Part shown: one piece after another, positions 51,114 through 60,193 of the stretch | Position numbering within the stretch: position 1 is the first letter of the stretch | How the letters are laid out: each line of letters opens with the position of its first letter | Assembly: GCA_034003745.1 (NCBI GenBank) | Contig: JAVEYA010000003.1 | Location: forward strand, 1 to 64,000 | DNA from: JAVEYA01 sp034003745 | GTDB lineage: Bacteria; Bacillota; Peptococcia; DRI-13; PHAD01 | DNA: 64,000 bases | Reading direction: 5' to 3' | The notes under the pieces: generated by a model | The model's input: only the letters and a program-made list of their open reading frames with translations | What the model was told of the DNA's origin: nothing | The model's database searches: none | Position numbers and translations under genes: made by a program

Positions 51114-52250
51114 ATGATGAAAGGATTCCAAATGGGAAGAGAATTTGTTGTGATTTTGTTAATGATGATGTTTGTCCTGGCTCTGGTTCCGGGGGCAGCT
51201 TTTGCGGCGCCCGGCATTGCAGTAGACGGACAAGCGCTTTCCATTGACGCTTCTTACGGCGCGCCCTATATCGATTCAGCAAACAGACTTCAGGTTCCCA
51301 TCCGGGTTGTCTCGGAGAAACTCGGCGCCAAGGTGGACTGGGACCAAAACACCCAAACAGCTACCATTAACGGGAACCTCAAAATCAAACTCGGTTCTGC
51401 GGAAATTCAGACTCCGCTGGGCGCCATTGCCATGGATACCAGCGCTGTTTTGAAAGACGGCCGGATTTACGTACCGATTAGATTTATTGCCAATGCCTTG
51501 GGCTATAAAATCAATGCGGCGACCATCAGCGGAAATACCGTAGGTGATATTGTCACCAAAGCCGAACTGACCATCTCGGCTGCCGCCAGCTTAAAAGATG
51601 CTTTTGCGGAACTGGAAACGCTCTATAAAGCAGTGAAGCCCAATACGACCCTGGCTGTTAACCTGGCCGGTTCCGGCGCCCTGCAGCAGCAAATTGAACA
51701 AGGCGCCAACGTTGACGTATTCTTCTCGGCAGCTACCTCCAATATGAATACTTTGAAGGACAAGGGCCTGATGGATGACGTCACCATCAAGAATATGCTG
51801 AGAAACAGGCTGGTTCTGGTTGTGCCCAACGATTCCAAACTGACCATTGACGCTTTTGCCAAAGTGACCGACGCTGCGGTAAAGAAAATCGCCTTAGGCG
51901 AACCTAAGAGCGTTCCTGCCGGTAAATATGCGGAAGACGTCTTTACCAAGCTGGGCATTCTGGATCAGGTCAAAGCCAAAGTCGTTTATGCTAAGGACGT
52001 CCGCGAAGTGCTGACCTGGGTGGAAACCGGCAACGTGGATGCAGGCGCGGTATATTCTACGGACGCCAAGAGTTCGGATAAAGTTAAAATCGTAGCGGAT
52101 GCGCCCGCTGATTCCCATACCCCCATTATCTATCCGGCCGGCGTAGTCAAAGCCTCGAAGAGTCCGGAAGCAGCCAGAGACTTCTTGATCTTCCTAGGCA
52201 GCGAAGCCGCCAAGACAGTATTTGAAAAATACGGTTTTGTCAACATGTAA
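51114..52250 (+). CDS. modA: Molybdate-binding protein ModA fused to an N-terminal copper-amine-oxidase-N-like domain
   Basis: The protein is 378 residues behind GGGGAGGAG. A signal peptide ends near ALA/FAA (residue 31). Residues about 35-135 form the two-part Cu_amine_oxidN1-like module (LQVPIRVVSEKLGAKVDW and IYVPIRFIANALGY). The ModA fold begins near 150 with ELTISAAASLKDAFAELE, contains NLAGSGALQQQIEQG and DVFFSAA, and ends KYGFVNM. It captures molybdate for modBC. There is no lipobox, so the extra module may hold it at the cell surface. This fusion is unusual for ModA. Confidence 0.93.
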   Translation: MMKGFQMGREFVVILLMMMFVLALVPGAAFAAPGIAVDGQALSIDASYGAPYIDSANRLQVPIRVVSEKLGAKVDWDQNTQTATINGNLKIKLGSAEIQTPLGAIAMDTSAVLKDGRIYVPIRFIANALGYKINAATISGNTVGDIVTKAELTISAAASLKDAFAELETLYKAVKPNTTLAVNLAGSGALQQQIEQGANVDVFFSAATSNMNTLKDKGLMDDVTIKNMLRNRLVLVVPNDSKLTIDAFAKVTDAAVKKIALGEPKSVPAGKYAEDVFTKLGILDQVKAKVVYAKDVREVLTWVETGNVDAGAVYSTDAKSSDKVKIVADAPADSHTPIIYPAGVVKASKSPEAARDFLIFLGSEAAKTVFEKYGFVNM

Positions 52251-52260
52251 ACTAAGAAAT

Positions 52261-52278
52261 GGGGACAGCAATGTCCCC
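52261..52278 (+). other. Hairpin between modA and modB
   Basis: GGGGACA-GCAA-TGTCCCC forms a perfect 7-bp stem without a T tail. It may set the ratio of binding protein to membrane subunits by mRNA processing or pausing. Confidence 0.55.
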
Positions 52279-52323
52279 ATTATGGTAGAATAAAACAATA
52301 ATGTTAGGTATGGAGTGAATACC

Positions 52324-53010
52324 ATGGAATTTGATCTGTCCCCAGCCTGGATATCGCTGAAGGTAACCCTTGTGTCGACGGTCATTATCTTCTTTCTGGG
52401 GATCAGCATCGCCTGGTGGATGACCAACTACAGAGGCAGGTGGCAGGGGCTGTTGGACGGCATCCTGACACTGCCTCTTGTTTTACCTCCCACCGTGGCG
52501 GGCTTTGCGATCCTCATTTTAATCGGCCGGCGAGGTCCTATCGGACAATTTTTGGATATCTTCGGCGTGAGCATCATCTTTTCCTGGTACGCGGCGGTAA
52601 TCGCGGCTACCGTAGTGGCGTTTCCACTGATGTATAAGACGGCCCGGGGCGCTTTTGAGCAAATAGACCCTAATATTCTGAATGCCGCGCGTACGCTGGG
52701 CGTGTCCGAATGGAAAGTGTTCTGGCGCGTCACGGTGCCCCTGGCCTGGCCCGGCATTGCCGCGGCTACGGCGCTGGCCTTTGCCCGGTCGCTCGGTGAA
52801 TTCGGCGCTACCATGATGGTGGCGGGCTCCATTCCCGGCAAAACGCAGACGATTCCTGTGGCCATTTACTTTGCCACACAGGGTGGCGATATGGATATTG
52901 CCCTGGTCTGGGTCGGGATTATCTTTGCGATTTCGCTGACGGTGATGGTCCTGATGAATTACTGGAACAGCTATCAGGAAAAGAAAAAGCTGAGCGCCGG
53001 GAGGAGATAG
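52324..53010 (+). CDS. modB: Molybdate ABC transporter permease
   Basis: The protein is 228 residues from ATG 52324, 8 nt after GGAG; an upstream GTG (52315) overlaps the site. Five membrane segments, LPPTVAGFAILILIGRRGPIG, and the EWKVFWRVTVPLAWPGI contact loop with SLGEFGATMMVAG, match ModB. Confidence 0.95.
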   Translation: MEFDLSPAWISLKVTLVSTVIIFFLGISIAWWMTNYRGRWQGLLDGILTLPLVLPPTVAGFAILILIGRRGPIGQFLDIFGVSIIFSWYAAVIAATVVAFPLMYKTARGAFEQIDPNILNAARTLGVSEWKVFWRVTVPLAWPGIAAATALAFARSLGEFGATMMVAGSIPGKTQTIPVAIYFATQGGDMDIALVWVGIIFAISLTVMVLMNYWNSYQEKKKLSAGRR

Positions 53011-53011
53011 T

Positions 53012-54088
53012 ATGGAATTTTACGTCGATATCATCAAGAAGCTGCCCGGCTTTAAGCTGGAAATACAGCTTTCTTCCGGCCAGGAGAGTATTGCTATTTT
53101 GGGCGCTTCCGGCTCGGGTAAGAGCATGCTCTTAAATAGCATTGCCGGATTGGTTCGGCCGGACCGGGGCAAGGTAATTATCAACGGTAAGACTTTATTT
53201 GACTCGGAGAAGAAAATCAATCTGGCCCCGAAGGACCGGAAGGTGGGGTTCCTCTTCCAGAACTATGCGCTGTTCCCCCATATGACCATCGCGGAAAATA
53301 TTACCTTTGCCCTGGGGGCGCTTTCGGCTGCTGAAAAAAATAACCGGGCGGCGGAGTTATTGGCAAGGTTTCGTTTGCAGGGTATGGAAAAGCGCTATCC
53401 TTCCCAGATCTCGGGAGGGCAGCAGCAGCGCGTGGCGCTGGCCCGGGCTTTTGCTCTCGAGCCGGAAGTATTGCTTTTGGATGAGCCTTTTTCCGCACTG
53501 GATAATCACCTGCGGAATTATATGATCAAGGAAATGCTGGAATCGTTAAAGGAATTCAAAGGGATGACGCTGTTCGTCACCCATAATATTGAAGAGGCCT
53601 ATCGCCTCTCCGACCGCATCGCCGTATTGTCGGCCGGCAGCATGGAGGCCTTCGGCGCCAAGGATGAACTGTTCCGGAAGCCCCCCTCTTTAGAGGCGGC
53701 CAGAATCACCGGTTGCAAGAACCTGGCGGCTGCGGCGCGGGTGGCGGAGCAGACACTGGAGATAGAGCAATGGGGCCGGGCCCGGCTCAGGCTTGTAGAA
53801 ACCGTTGCGGCTGAAACAGGCTTTGTGGGGATAAGGGCCAACCACATCAGGCTGAAGGATGAGACGGTAAGGGCTCAGGATAATTGCTTCCCGGCCTGGA
53901 TTGCCGATGAGAGCGAAGCGCCTTTTAGGACGACGCTGTATTTGAAGATCGGGTCTCTACCGCAGAGACTGGATGATTTCCACCTACAGTGGGAAATCAG
54001 CCGGGAGCAAAGGGAGAAGCTGAAAGAACTGCCTCAGCCTCTGCAGATATATCTGGATCCGGAAAAAACTTTCTTTGTAAATACATAG
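53012..54088 (+). CDS. modC: Molybdate ABC transporter ATPase
   Basis: The protein is 358 residues, 1 nt after modB. Walker A GASGSGKSM, FQNYALFPHMTI, signature ISGGQQQRVALARAF and Walker B VLLLDEPFSALD are complete. A C-terminal TOBE-like part (GIRANHIRL) follows. Its stop lies in the left arm of the operon terminator. Confidence 0.94.
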   Translation: MEFYVDIIKKLPGFKLEIQLSSGQESIAILGASGSGKSMLLNSIAGLVRPDRGKVIINGKTLFDSEKKINLAPKDRKVGFLFQNYALFPHMTIAENITFALGALSAAEKNNRAAELLARFRLQGMEKRYPSQISGGQQQRVALARAFALEPEVLLLDEPFSALDNHLRNYMIKEMLESLKEFKGMTLFVTHNIEEAYRLSDRIAVLSAGSMEAFGAKDELFRKPPSLEAARITGCKNLAAAARVAEQTLEIEQWGRARLRLVETVAAETGFVGIRANHIRLKDETVRAQDNCFPAWIADESEAPFRTTLYLKIGSLPQRLDDFHLQWEISREQREKLKELPQPLQIYLDPEKTFFVNT

Positions 54089-54116
54089 TGACTGCCTCCG
54101 GGCAGTCACTTTTTTC
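54087..54116 (+). terminator. mod operon terminator
   Basis: AGTGACTGCC (54087-54096) pairs with GGCAGTCACT (54101-54110) around TCCG, then T6. The stop codon of modC is part of the stem. Confidence 0.9.
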
Positions 54117-54119
54117 AGC

Positions 54120-55271
54120 TTATACGGAATCCTTCAGGACTTCTTCAATGGCTTCAAGGGTTTTTTGCAGCTCAGCCCTGGTATTGAACCAGCAGAAGGA
54201 GAAGCGGACCGTTCCCTGCGGGAAGGTGTCCAGCGTCTTGTGCGCGTTGGGTGCGCAATGCAGCCCGACCCGGGTGATGATATGGTGTTCGTTTAAAAGG
54301 CGATAGGCAATATCCGCGTTGTCGCAGTTGGGGAAATCGACGGAGACCAAAGGCGCCCTTTTGGCATAAAAGCCCGGCCCCACGGTTTTAGCGCCCTTGA
54401 TGTTCAAGAGACCGTTTAAAAAATAAGTGGTCAGCGCCTTTTCGTGTTCGCTGATGGTTTTGATTCCGGTCTTCAGCACAAATTCCAAGGCTGCATTCAG
54501 CCCGTAGATACCCGGCAGGTTTAAGGTGCCGGATTCAAACTTGTCAGGAAGATAATCCGGCTGTTCCTCGGATTCGGAAAAGCTGCCGGTGCCGCCTTCA
54601 ATGAAAGGCGGTATTTTTTGCGCCAGGACGTCTCTTAAGAGCAATCCGCCGATGCCTTGCGGGCCGAGGAGACTTTTATGCCCGGTAAAGGCCAGGGCGT
54701 CTATGTTCATTTCCTGCATGTCGATAGGGAGGCAGCCGGCGGACTGGGCGGCGTCCACGATGAAAAAGAGATTATGCTTACGACAGATGTCCCCGATCTC
54801 GGCCAGCGGGGAAATGTTGCCGGAGACATTGGAGGCGTGGGTCATGATGATGGCTTTGGTCTCGGGCCGGATCAGGGGAAGCAGATTCTGAGGGTTCAGG
54901 TTGCCCAAACTGGACGTGGCGGCGCGGCTAAAGGTCACGCCTTGCGTACTCAGGGAAAGGAGCGGACGCATCACGGCGTTGTGCTCCATAGAGGAGACTA
55001 TTGCATGGTCCCCTGGGCGGAACAGTCCTTTGATGACGAGATTGAGGCTTTCAGTGACGTTTTTGGTGAAAACAACATTTTCAGGTTTATCAAAATTAAA
55101 AAGCTGACACAAGAGTTCACGCGTCTGGAAGACAACCTGTTCGGCTTCGAATGATTTGGAAGTACGGTGCACGCTGGTGCCTATTTCGGCAATGAATTTA
55201 GTCATGGACTCGACCACGCCGGGGGCTTTAGGGAAAGAGGTCGCCGCATTATCAAGATAAATCCTGTTCAA
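54120..55271 (-). CDS. Cysteine desulfurase-family PLP enzyme (EF2568-like subfamily)
   Basis: The protein is 383 residues from a TTG at 55271, about 10 nt after GGAGAGGAGG and giving the family start (M)NRIYLDNAATSFPK; upstream in-frame codons are not protein-like. The PLP lysine is in FTGHKSLLGPQG. The catalytic Cys is in RVGLHCAPNAHKTL, with the short loop of class II (SufS/CsdA) enzymes. The subfamily includes a member of the Enterococcus faecalis selenium-dependent molybdenum hydroxylase cluster. Here it is divergent from a DUF3343 gene and adjacent to modABC, so a role in sulfur or selenium delivery to a molybdenum enzyme is plausible inference. Confidence 0.9.
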   Translation of the reverse strand: MNRIYLDNAATSFPKAPGVVESMTKFIAEIGTSVHRTSKSFEAEQVVFQTRELLCQLFNFDKPENVVFTKNVTESLNLVIKGLFRPGDHAIVSSMEHNAVMRPLLSLSTQGVTFSRAATSSLGNLNPQNLLPLIRPETKAIIMTHASNVSGNISPLAEIGDICRKHNLFFIVDAAQSAGCLPIDMQEMNIDALAFTGHKSLLGPQGIGGLLLRDVLAQKIPPFIEGGTGSFSESEEQPDYLPDKFESGTLNLPGIYGLNAALEFVLKTGIKTISEHEKALTTYFLNGLLNIKGAKTVGPGFYAKRAPLVSVDFPNCDNADIAYRLLNEHHIITRVGLHCAPNAHKTLDTFPQGTVRFSFCWFNTRAELQKTLEAIEEVLKDSV

Positions 55272-55402
55272 GTAATAAACACCTCCTCTCCAGTATATGA
55301 AGGGAGGTACGATTTTGAGAAGAAATTTCGATGCACAAATACAGGTGTGCAAGCATATGCATAAGATGTAGATACCAGAGCCATCGACAGGAGGAAACGA
55401 AG

Positions 55403-55651
55403 ATGAAGTATGTGGCGATTACACAAACGAAGACCGATTCTTTGAAATATTCCCGGGATTTGCAGCAAAAGGGTATTTCCTGCGAGGTGCGCCCGGCCCC
55501 GCGCGTTATCAGCAAAAGCTGCACACCCGCCGTCTATATAGAGTATGGGGAAAACTTCCGCGCGCTTATTACCAAGGAGGTCTATAAGTTGTACCGCGTT
55601 AATGAAAAGAAGCAGTACGCGCTGTTATACGCTCCTTGGCAGAATAATTGA
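55403..55651 (+). CDS. Small DUF3343 protein (putative Se/S carrier)
   Basis: The protein is 82 residues from ATG 55403 behind AGGAGG. It matches the stand-alone DUF3343 size and pattern (YVAITQTKTDSLKYSRDLQQKGISCEVRPAPR, then SCTPAVYIEY). The two Cys are candidates for carrying a persulfide or selenide. It is divergent from the cysteine desulfurase, its likely partner. A second DUF3343 protein is in the yedE operon. Confidence 0.82.
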   Translation: MKYVAITQTKTDSLKYSRDLQQKGISCEVRPAPRVISKSCTPAVYIEYGENFRALITKEVYKLYRVNEKKQYALLYAPWQNN

Positions 55652-55677
55652 CCGGGTTGTCTGTTTTAATGTATAAT
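55648..55677 (+). promoter_or_regulatory. leuS promoter
   Basis: TTGACC (55648-55653), an 18-nt spacer and TATAAT (55672-55677), overlapping the stop of the DUF3343 gene. The short leader has no T-box, unusual for a clostridial leuS. Confidence 0.75.
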
Positions 55678-55727
55678 CTTCCTAGTGTCAAGCCAGTATT
55701 TGCCGGCAATTAGGAGGAATAGTAAGC

Positions 55728-58205
55728 ATGCAGGAACATTATGACTTTCACGCCATAGAAGCCAAATGGCAGAGGGAATGGGACAGGCAGAAACTGTACC
55801 AGGTCACGGAAGATCAGAATAAGCCGAAATATTATTGTCTGGAGATGTTCCCCTACCCCTCGGGGAATTTACATATGGGGCATGTGCGCAATTATTCCAT
55901 CGGGGACGTGATCGCCCGCTTCAAGAGCATGCAGGGATTTAATGTCCTGCACCCGATGGGCTGGGATTCCTTCGGCTTACCCGCCGAGAACGCCGCGATC
56001 AAACACGGCATTCCTCCGGCCAAATGGACGCTGGAGAATATCGCCAATATGAAAAGCCAGCTCAAGTCCATGGGCATCAGCTATGATTGGGACCGTGAGG
56101 TCGCTTCCTGCCTGCCCGATTATTATCAATGGACGCAGTGGCTATTCTTGCAGTTATACAAGCATGGCCTGGCCTATAAGAAAAAGGCGGGCGTGAACTG
56201 GTGCCCCAGCTGCGCCACGGTGCTGGCCAATGAGCAGGTCGTCGAGGGGGCGTGTGAGCGTTGTGATGCACCGGTGGAGAAGAAAGCGCTGGAACAGTGG
56301 TTTTTCCGCATTACCGACTACGCCCAGGAATTATTGGATGATCTGGATAAGCTGCCCGGCTGGCCGGACAAGGTTAAGACTATGCAGGAGAACTGGATTG
56401 GCCGCTCTGAGGGCGCGGAAATCCGTTTTAAAACGGAAATATCCGGCGAAGACGTACCGGTTTTTACGACCAGGGCGGATACGCTTTTTGGCGCGACTTA
56501 TCTGGTGCTGGCCCCGGAACATCCCTTGGTGGAAGACCTGATTAAGGATACGGAATACGCCCGGCCTGTCCGTAAATTCGTGCAGAGCGTGCGGCAGATG
56601 ACCGAAATAGCCCGGACTTCGACGGAAACGCCGAAAGAAGGGATGTTTATCGGCGCATATGTGCTGAATCCCCTGACACAGGAGAAAATTCCGGTCTGGG
56701 TAGCCAATTATGTTTTGTTTGAATACGGCACCGGCGCGGTCATGGGCGTGCCGGCCCATGACGAGCGCGACTTCGCCTTTGCGAAGAAATATAACCTGCC
56801 GATTAAGATCGTTATTCAGCCTGCGGAAGGCGAAACGCTGGAACTGGCGAACATGCAGGACGCCTATGTCGAAGATGGCGTCATGGTTCATTCGGGCGAG
56901 TTCGACGGAACCGGCAGTGCGGAAGGACGCAGGAAGGTCGCGGCTGCTTTGGAGAAGAAGCAAGCGGGGAAAGAGCGGATAACCTACCGCCTGCGCGATT
57001 GGTTGATTTCCCGTCAGCGGTACTGGGGAGCCCCTATCCCGATTATCTACTGTGAACACTGTGGGGAAGTTCCCGTTCCGGACCGTGATTTGCCGGTGAT
57101 GCTGCCGCTGGAGGTGGAGTTCAAACCCACCGGGGAATCCCCTTTGAAATACATCCCGGAATTTATTAATACGGTTTGTCCCGTCTGCGGCCAACCGGCG
57201 CACCGGGAGACGGACACAATGGATACTTTCGTCTGCTCTTCCTGGTACTTTTTGCGCTACTGCGATCCCAGAAATAATATGGAATATGCCGCTAAAGAAA
57301 AAACCGATTACTGGATGGATGTAGACCAGTATATCGGCGGCGTAGAGCATGCCATTTTGCATTTGATGTACTCGCGTTTTTTTATGAAGGCTTTAAATGA
57401 CTTCGGCCTGGTCGGTATGCGGGAACCGTTTAAGAATCTGTTGACCCAGGGCATGGTCTTGAAAGACGGCGCCAAGATGTCCAAATCCAAGGGCAATGTG
57501 GTCTCTCCGGAGGAGATTATCCATAAATACGGCGCCGATACGGCACGCCTTTTTATCCTCTTTGCTTCGCCGCCGGAACGTGATCTGGAGTGGAGCGACC
57601 AGGGGGTGGAGGGGAGTTTCCGCTTCCTGCGCAGAGTCTGGCGGATGGCCTACGGCTTTGTCCGTGAGGAGGTCAAAGAGCCCTCGCTGAGCCAAGGGGA
57701 GCTGACTCCCGCCGATAAGGAGCTGCGCCGCCTTCTGCACGGGACGATCAAGAAGGTGACGGAAGACATTGAACTCAGATTCAATTTCAATACGGCTATC
57801 AGCGCAATTATGGAACTGGTGAACGGGCTTTACCTGTATAAGGAAAGGGAAGACCGCAATCCGGCTCTTCTGGGGGAGGCCATTGAGAAAATGATGGTCT
57901 TGCTGGCGCCCTTTACGCCGCATTTTGCGGAAGAGGTATGGTGCGAACTGGGTCATACGGAAAGTGTGCATCTGGAGCCCTGGCCGGAATATGACCGGAA
58001 TGCGTTGATTGCGGAAGCGGTTGAGGTAGTGCTGCAGGTCAACGGCAAGGTGCGCGACCGTCTGACGGTGCCGTCGGGCTTGGCGCCGCAGGAACTGGAA
58101 CGTACTGTGCTGGCCATGGAGCGGGCGCAGGCGGCTATCGCCGGCAAGACCCTGGTAAAAGTGATTACGATACCGGACAAGCTGGTGAATATCGTCGTAA
58201 AATAA
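55728..58205 (+). CDS. leuS: Leucyl-tRNA synthetase
   Basis: The protein is 825 residues behind GGAGG. HIGH motif as HMGH ([13 protein letters not shown]), zinc-ribbon cysteines ([15 protein letters not shown] and CERCD), the editing domain ([28 protein letters not shown]) and AKMSKSKGN are all in place. It charges tRNA-Leu and edits errors. Length fits bacterial LeuRS. Confidence 0.98.
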   Translation: MQEHYDFHAIEAKWQREWDRQKLYQVTEDQNKPKYYCLEMFPYPSGNLHMGHVRNYSIGDVIARFKSMQGFNVLHPMGWDSFGLPAENAAIKHGIPPAKWTLENIANMKSQLKSMGISYDWDREVASCLPDYYQWTQWLFLQLYKHGLAYKKKAGVNWCPSCATVLANEQVVEGACERCDAPVEKKALEQWFFRITDYAQELLDDLDKLPGWPDKVKTMQENWIGRSEGAEIRFKTEISGEDVPVFTTRADTLFGATYLVLAPEHPLVEDLIKDTEYARPVRKFVQSVRQMTEIARTSTETPKEGMFIGAYVLNPLTQEKIPVWVANYVLFEYGTGAVMGVPAHDERDFAFAKKYNLPIKIVIQPAEGETLELANMQDAYVEDGVMVHSGEFDGTGSAEGRRKVAAALEKKQAGKERITYRLRDWLISRQRYWGAPIPIIYCEHCGEVPVPDRDLPVMLPLEVEFKPTGESPLKYIPEFINTVCPVCGQPAHRETDTMDTFVCSSWYFLRYCDPRNNMEYAAKEKTDYWMDVDQYIGGVEHAILHLMYSRFFMKALNDFGLVGMREPFKNLLTQGMVLKDGAKMSKSKGNVVSPEEIIHKYGADTARLFILFASPPERDLEWSDQGVEGSFRFLRRVWRMAYGFVREEVKEPSLSQGELTPADKELRRLLHGTIKKVTEDIELRFNFNTAISAIMELVNGLYLYKEREDRNPALLGEAIEKMMVLLAPFTPHFAEEVWCELGHTESVHLEPWPEYDRNALIAEAVEVVLQVNGKVRDRLTVPSGLAPQELERTVLAMERAQAAIAGKTLVKVITIPDKLVNIVVK

Positions 58206-58243
58206 TAAGAAAATGTCATTATATTTTATGGATGATAATAATT

Positions 58244-58275
58244 AGGGGGACGAAAATATTCGTCTCCCTGATTTG
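58244..58275 (+). terminator. leuS terminator
   Basis: GGGGGACGAA pairs with TTCGTCTCCC around AATA (one G-T wobble), followed by a moderately T-rich tail. Confidence 0.65.
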
Positions 58276-58285
58276 TTGGAGGATG

Positions 58286-58314
58286 TTGTAATTCATAATT
58301 ATTTGATGCATAAT
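58286..58314 (+). promoter_or_regulatory. vapBC promoter
   Basis: TTGTAA (58286-58291), a 17-nt spacer and CATAAT (58309-58314). Confidence 0.55.
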
Positions 58315-58336
58315 ATGTATGAAGGGGGTTATGAAA

Positions 58337-58558
58337 ATGAGAACGACTATAAATATATCAGAACATATAATAAAAGAAACAGAAGCCCTGTATGAAACGA
58401 CCAACAGGTCTAAGGCCGTTGAAAGCGCGCTGCTTGACGCCATTAAATATAAAAAGCTACAGGCTTTTAAGCAGTTAAAGGGAAAGATAAGTTTTGATGA
58501 AGAATTTCTGAATAATATACGGAGAATGGAATTGTATGAAACAGAAGATAATTGTTGA
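58337..58558 (+). CDS. vapB: VapB-type antitoxin (ribbon-helix-helix)
   Basis: The protein is 73 residues from ATG 58337, 8 nt after AAGGGGG; ATGs at 58319 and 58331 are too close. The N-terminus MRTTINISEHIIKET and TNRSKAVESALLDAI are typical of DUF2191/VapB antitoxins. The acidic C-terminus would wrap the toxin. It overlaps vapC by 23 nt. Confidence 0.88.
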   Translation: MRTTINISEHIIKETEALYETTNRSKAVESALLDAIKYKKLQAFKQLKGKISFDEEFLNNIRRMELYETEDNC

Positions 58559-58946
58559 TACGTCTATCTGGATTGAATATTTTAAAAATAACGACACGGT
58601 AGCCAGAATAATTGACGAGGGTCTTGATACCGGCACGATATATATTGCCGGCCCGGTTATTTCAGAATTATTGCAGGGGGTAAAATCAAATCGGGAATTA
58701 TCCATGCTCGAAAAGTATATTGACGCTGTACCTTATTTAGAATGTAAGATGGATGATTGGACAGAGGCCGGCCACGTTTCTTTCTCATTGAGGAAAATCG
58801 GAATAACTATACCTTTAACAGATATAATTATTTATTCCATAGCTAAAAAAAATGACGCCATGATTTTCACAAGAGATAAACATTTCAATCTAATTCCCAA
58901 TATTAAATTATTTGAAACACTGTCCGAAGACAGCAACCTTCTATAA
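58536..58946 (+). CDS. vapC: VapC-type PIN-domain ribonuclease toxin
   Basis: The protein is 136 residues. PIN-domain acidic residues are in VDTSIWIEYF, ISELLQG, PLTDIIIYSIA and FTRDKHFN, giving a complete Mg-dependent RNase site. VapC toxins cleave tRNA or rRNA. It overlaps vapB and forms a type II toxin-antitoxin module. Confidence 0.92.
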   Translation: MKQKIIVDTSIWIEYFKNNDTVARIIDEGLDTGTIYIAGPVISELLQGVKSNRELSMLEKYIDAVPYLECKMDDWTEAGHVSFSLRKIGITIPLTDIIIYSIAKKNDAMIFTRDKHFNLIPNIKLFETLSEDSNLL

Positions 58947-58965
58947 TGAGAGTTTAGCGATTGGC

Positions 58966-59021
58966 GTATGCAGACAAAGGGGGTGCTCTGTTGAACACCC
59001 CCTTTGTCTGCATACCTTTTT
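58966..59021 (+). terminator. Strong terminator after vapC
   Basis: A 20-bp perfect stem (58966-58985 with 58996-59015) around a 10-nt loop, then CTTTTT. It separates vapC from the convergent dehydrogenase gene. Confidence 0.9.
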
Positions 59022-59045
59022 ATCTATTTCATTTTGTAAAGAGGC

Positions 59046-59933
59046 TTATTCAGTGCCGCAGATCTTCTGGTCGGCCACTTCCTCAATGATGGCGGCGACG
59101 GCGGACATATCCTGGGGACCGTAGCCTTTCTTCATGGCGGAGTTGAAGAGCTGCTGGGTGATGGCGGAGATGAAGGTGGGGATTTTCAAATCATTGGTCA
59201 GCCCCATAAATAAGGAAACGTCCTTATGCATATGGCTGCAGGCAAAGATGGTCTTCTCATAGGTGTTGTTGACAATGTTGGGCCCGAAAAGGTCCAAGGC
59301 TTTGCTGTTGGCGGTGCTGACTTTGAAGATATCAAAGATGGTTTGGGCTTTAAGCCCCGCTTTGACGCCGGTGGCCATAGCTTCGGCTATTGCTACGGTG
59401 TTGACGGCCAAGACGATGTTGTTGCACATTTTCATGACCTGTCCGGTACCGATGCCGCCCAGGTAGAAGATGTTGCCGGCAATTTTTTCAAAAATGGGTT
59501 TGGCTTTGGCGAAAACTTCCTCATCGCCGCCTACCATGGTGGACATGGTGGCGTTCTCCGCGCCGGTGGGCCCGCCGCTGACGGGGCAGTCCAGATAGCC
59601 GACGCCTTTGGCTTTGCACAGTTCATAGAGTTCTTTTTCCACAGAAACGGCTGTCGTACTCATATCGCAGACAACTGCGCCGGGTTTCAGACCGGGCAGC
59701 GCCGCGGTGACGGCGTCATATACTGCCTGGGTGGTCGGCAGGCTCGCCAAAAGGATCTCCACTTTCTCCGCGACTTCCTTAGGAGTACCCAGTACAGTAG
59801 CCCCTAATTCTTTACCCTTCTCCGCCGCTGCCGGAAATGGATCGTACGCATAAACAGTATGTCCGGCCTTAATCAGGTTCTTAACCATGCCTTTACCCAT
59901 TTGTCCAATACCAATTACTCCCACGTTGGCCAA
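59046..59933 (-). CDS. Beta-hydroxyacid dehydrogenase (3-hydroxyisobutyrate/tartronate-semialdehyde/SSA reductase family)
   Basis: The protein is 295 residues if started at TTG 59933 (11 nt after GGGGAG), which gives (M)ANVGVIGIGQMGKGMV and the normal family length. An ATG at 60035 behind AAAGGGGTG would add 34 atypical residues. The Rossmann motif GIGQMG, substrate motif DCPVSGGPTGAE, catalytic Lys in GTGQVMKMCNN and the later KDVSLFMGL segment are present. Relatives reduce tartronate or succinic semialdehyde, or oxidise 3-hydroxyisobutyrate. With abfD/abfT in the genome, succinic semialdehyde to 4-hydroxybutyrate is an attractive but unproven reaction. Transcription probably comes from a sigma-54 promoter. 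Confidence 0.9.
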   Translation of the reverse strand: MANVGVIGIGQMGKGMVKNLIKAGHTVYAYDPFPAAAEKGKELGATVLGTPKEVAEKVEILLASLPTTQAVYDAVTAALPGLKPGAVVCDMSTTAVSVEKELYELCKAKGVGYLDCPVSGGPTGAENATMSTMVGGDEEVFAKAKPIFEKIAGNIFYLGGIGTGQVMKMCNNIVLAVNTVAIAEAMATGVKAGLKAQTIFDIFKVSTANSKALDLFGPNIVNNTYEKTIFACSHMHKDVSLFMGLTNDLKIPTFISAITQQLFNSAMKKGYGPQDMSAVAAIIEEVADQKICGTE

Positions 59934-60092
59934 GATCGGTTTTACTCCCCTACAGACGTATTCGTCTGTTCTCAGCCTGGAGTAATGGGTTTTTGTCATA
60001 CCGCCTGCCATAATATGTTGTGACAAAACATACACCCCTTTTTCGAAATAATCAGTAAACTTAAAGAAGTATGATTACAGAAATTTAATAAT

Positions 60093-60108
60093 TGCAAAAA
60101 GCATGCCA
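60093..60108 (-). promoter_or_regulatory. Sigma-54 (-24/-12) promoter of the dehydrogenase gene
   Basis: On the minus strand TGGCATGCTTTTTGCA has GG and GC exactly 10 nt apart (60107-60106 and 60095-60094) with TTGCA at -12. The start would be near 60082. Confidence 0.8.
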
Positions 60109-60165
60109 TTTTTTAAAACAGGTGGAGGCCGCTATTGACGGCATTTGTTGCCGGATGTCTTATAA

Positions 60166-60193
60166 AAACATGTCGCCGATTGGCGACATGTTT
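60166..60193. promoter_or_regulatory. Candidate enhancer site for the adjacent sigma-54 activator
   Basis: AAACATGTCGCC-GATT-GGCGACATGTTT is a perfect 12-bp inverted repeat, about 60-85 bp upstream of the -24 element of the dehydrogenase promoter and close to the activator's own start. A T run on the minus-strand side means a terminator role is also possible. Confidence 0.6.

Noticed and set aside
55652..55727. T-box leader before leuS
   Set aside because: The gap is only about 75 nt and contains a plain promoter. There is no room for a T-box and no conserved T-box sequence.
56331..57362. 343-codon open frame on the minus strand
   Set aside because: It lies wholly inside leuS, has no recognisable domain, and is a shadow of that gene's codon use.
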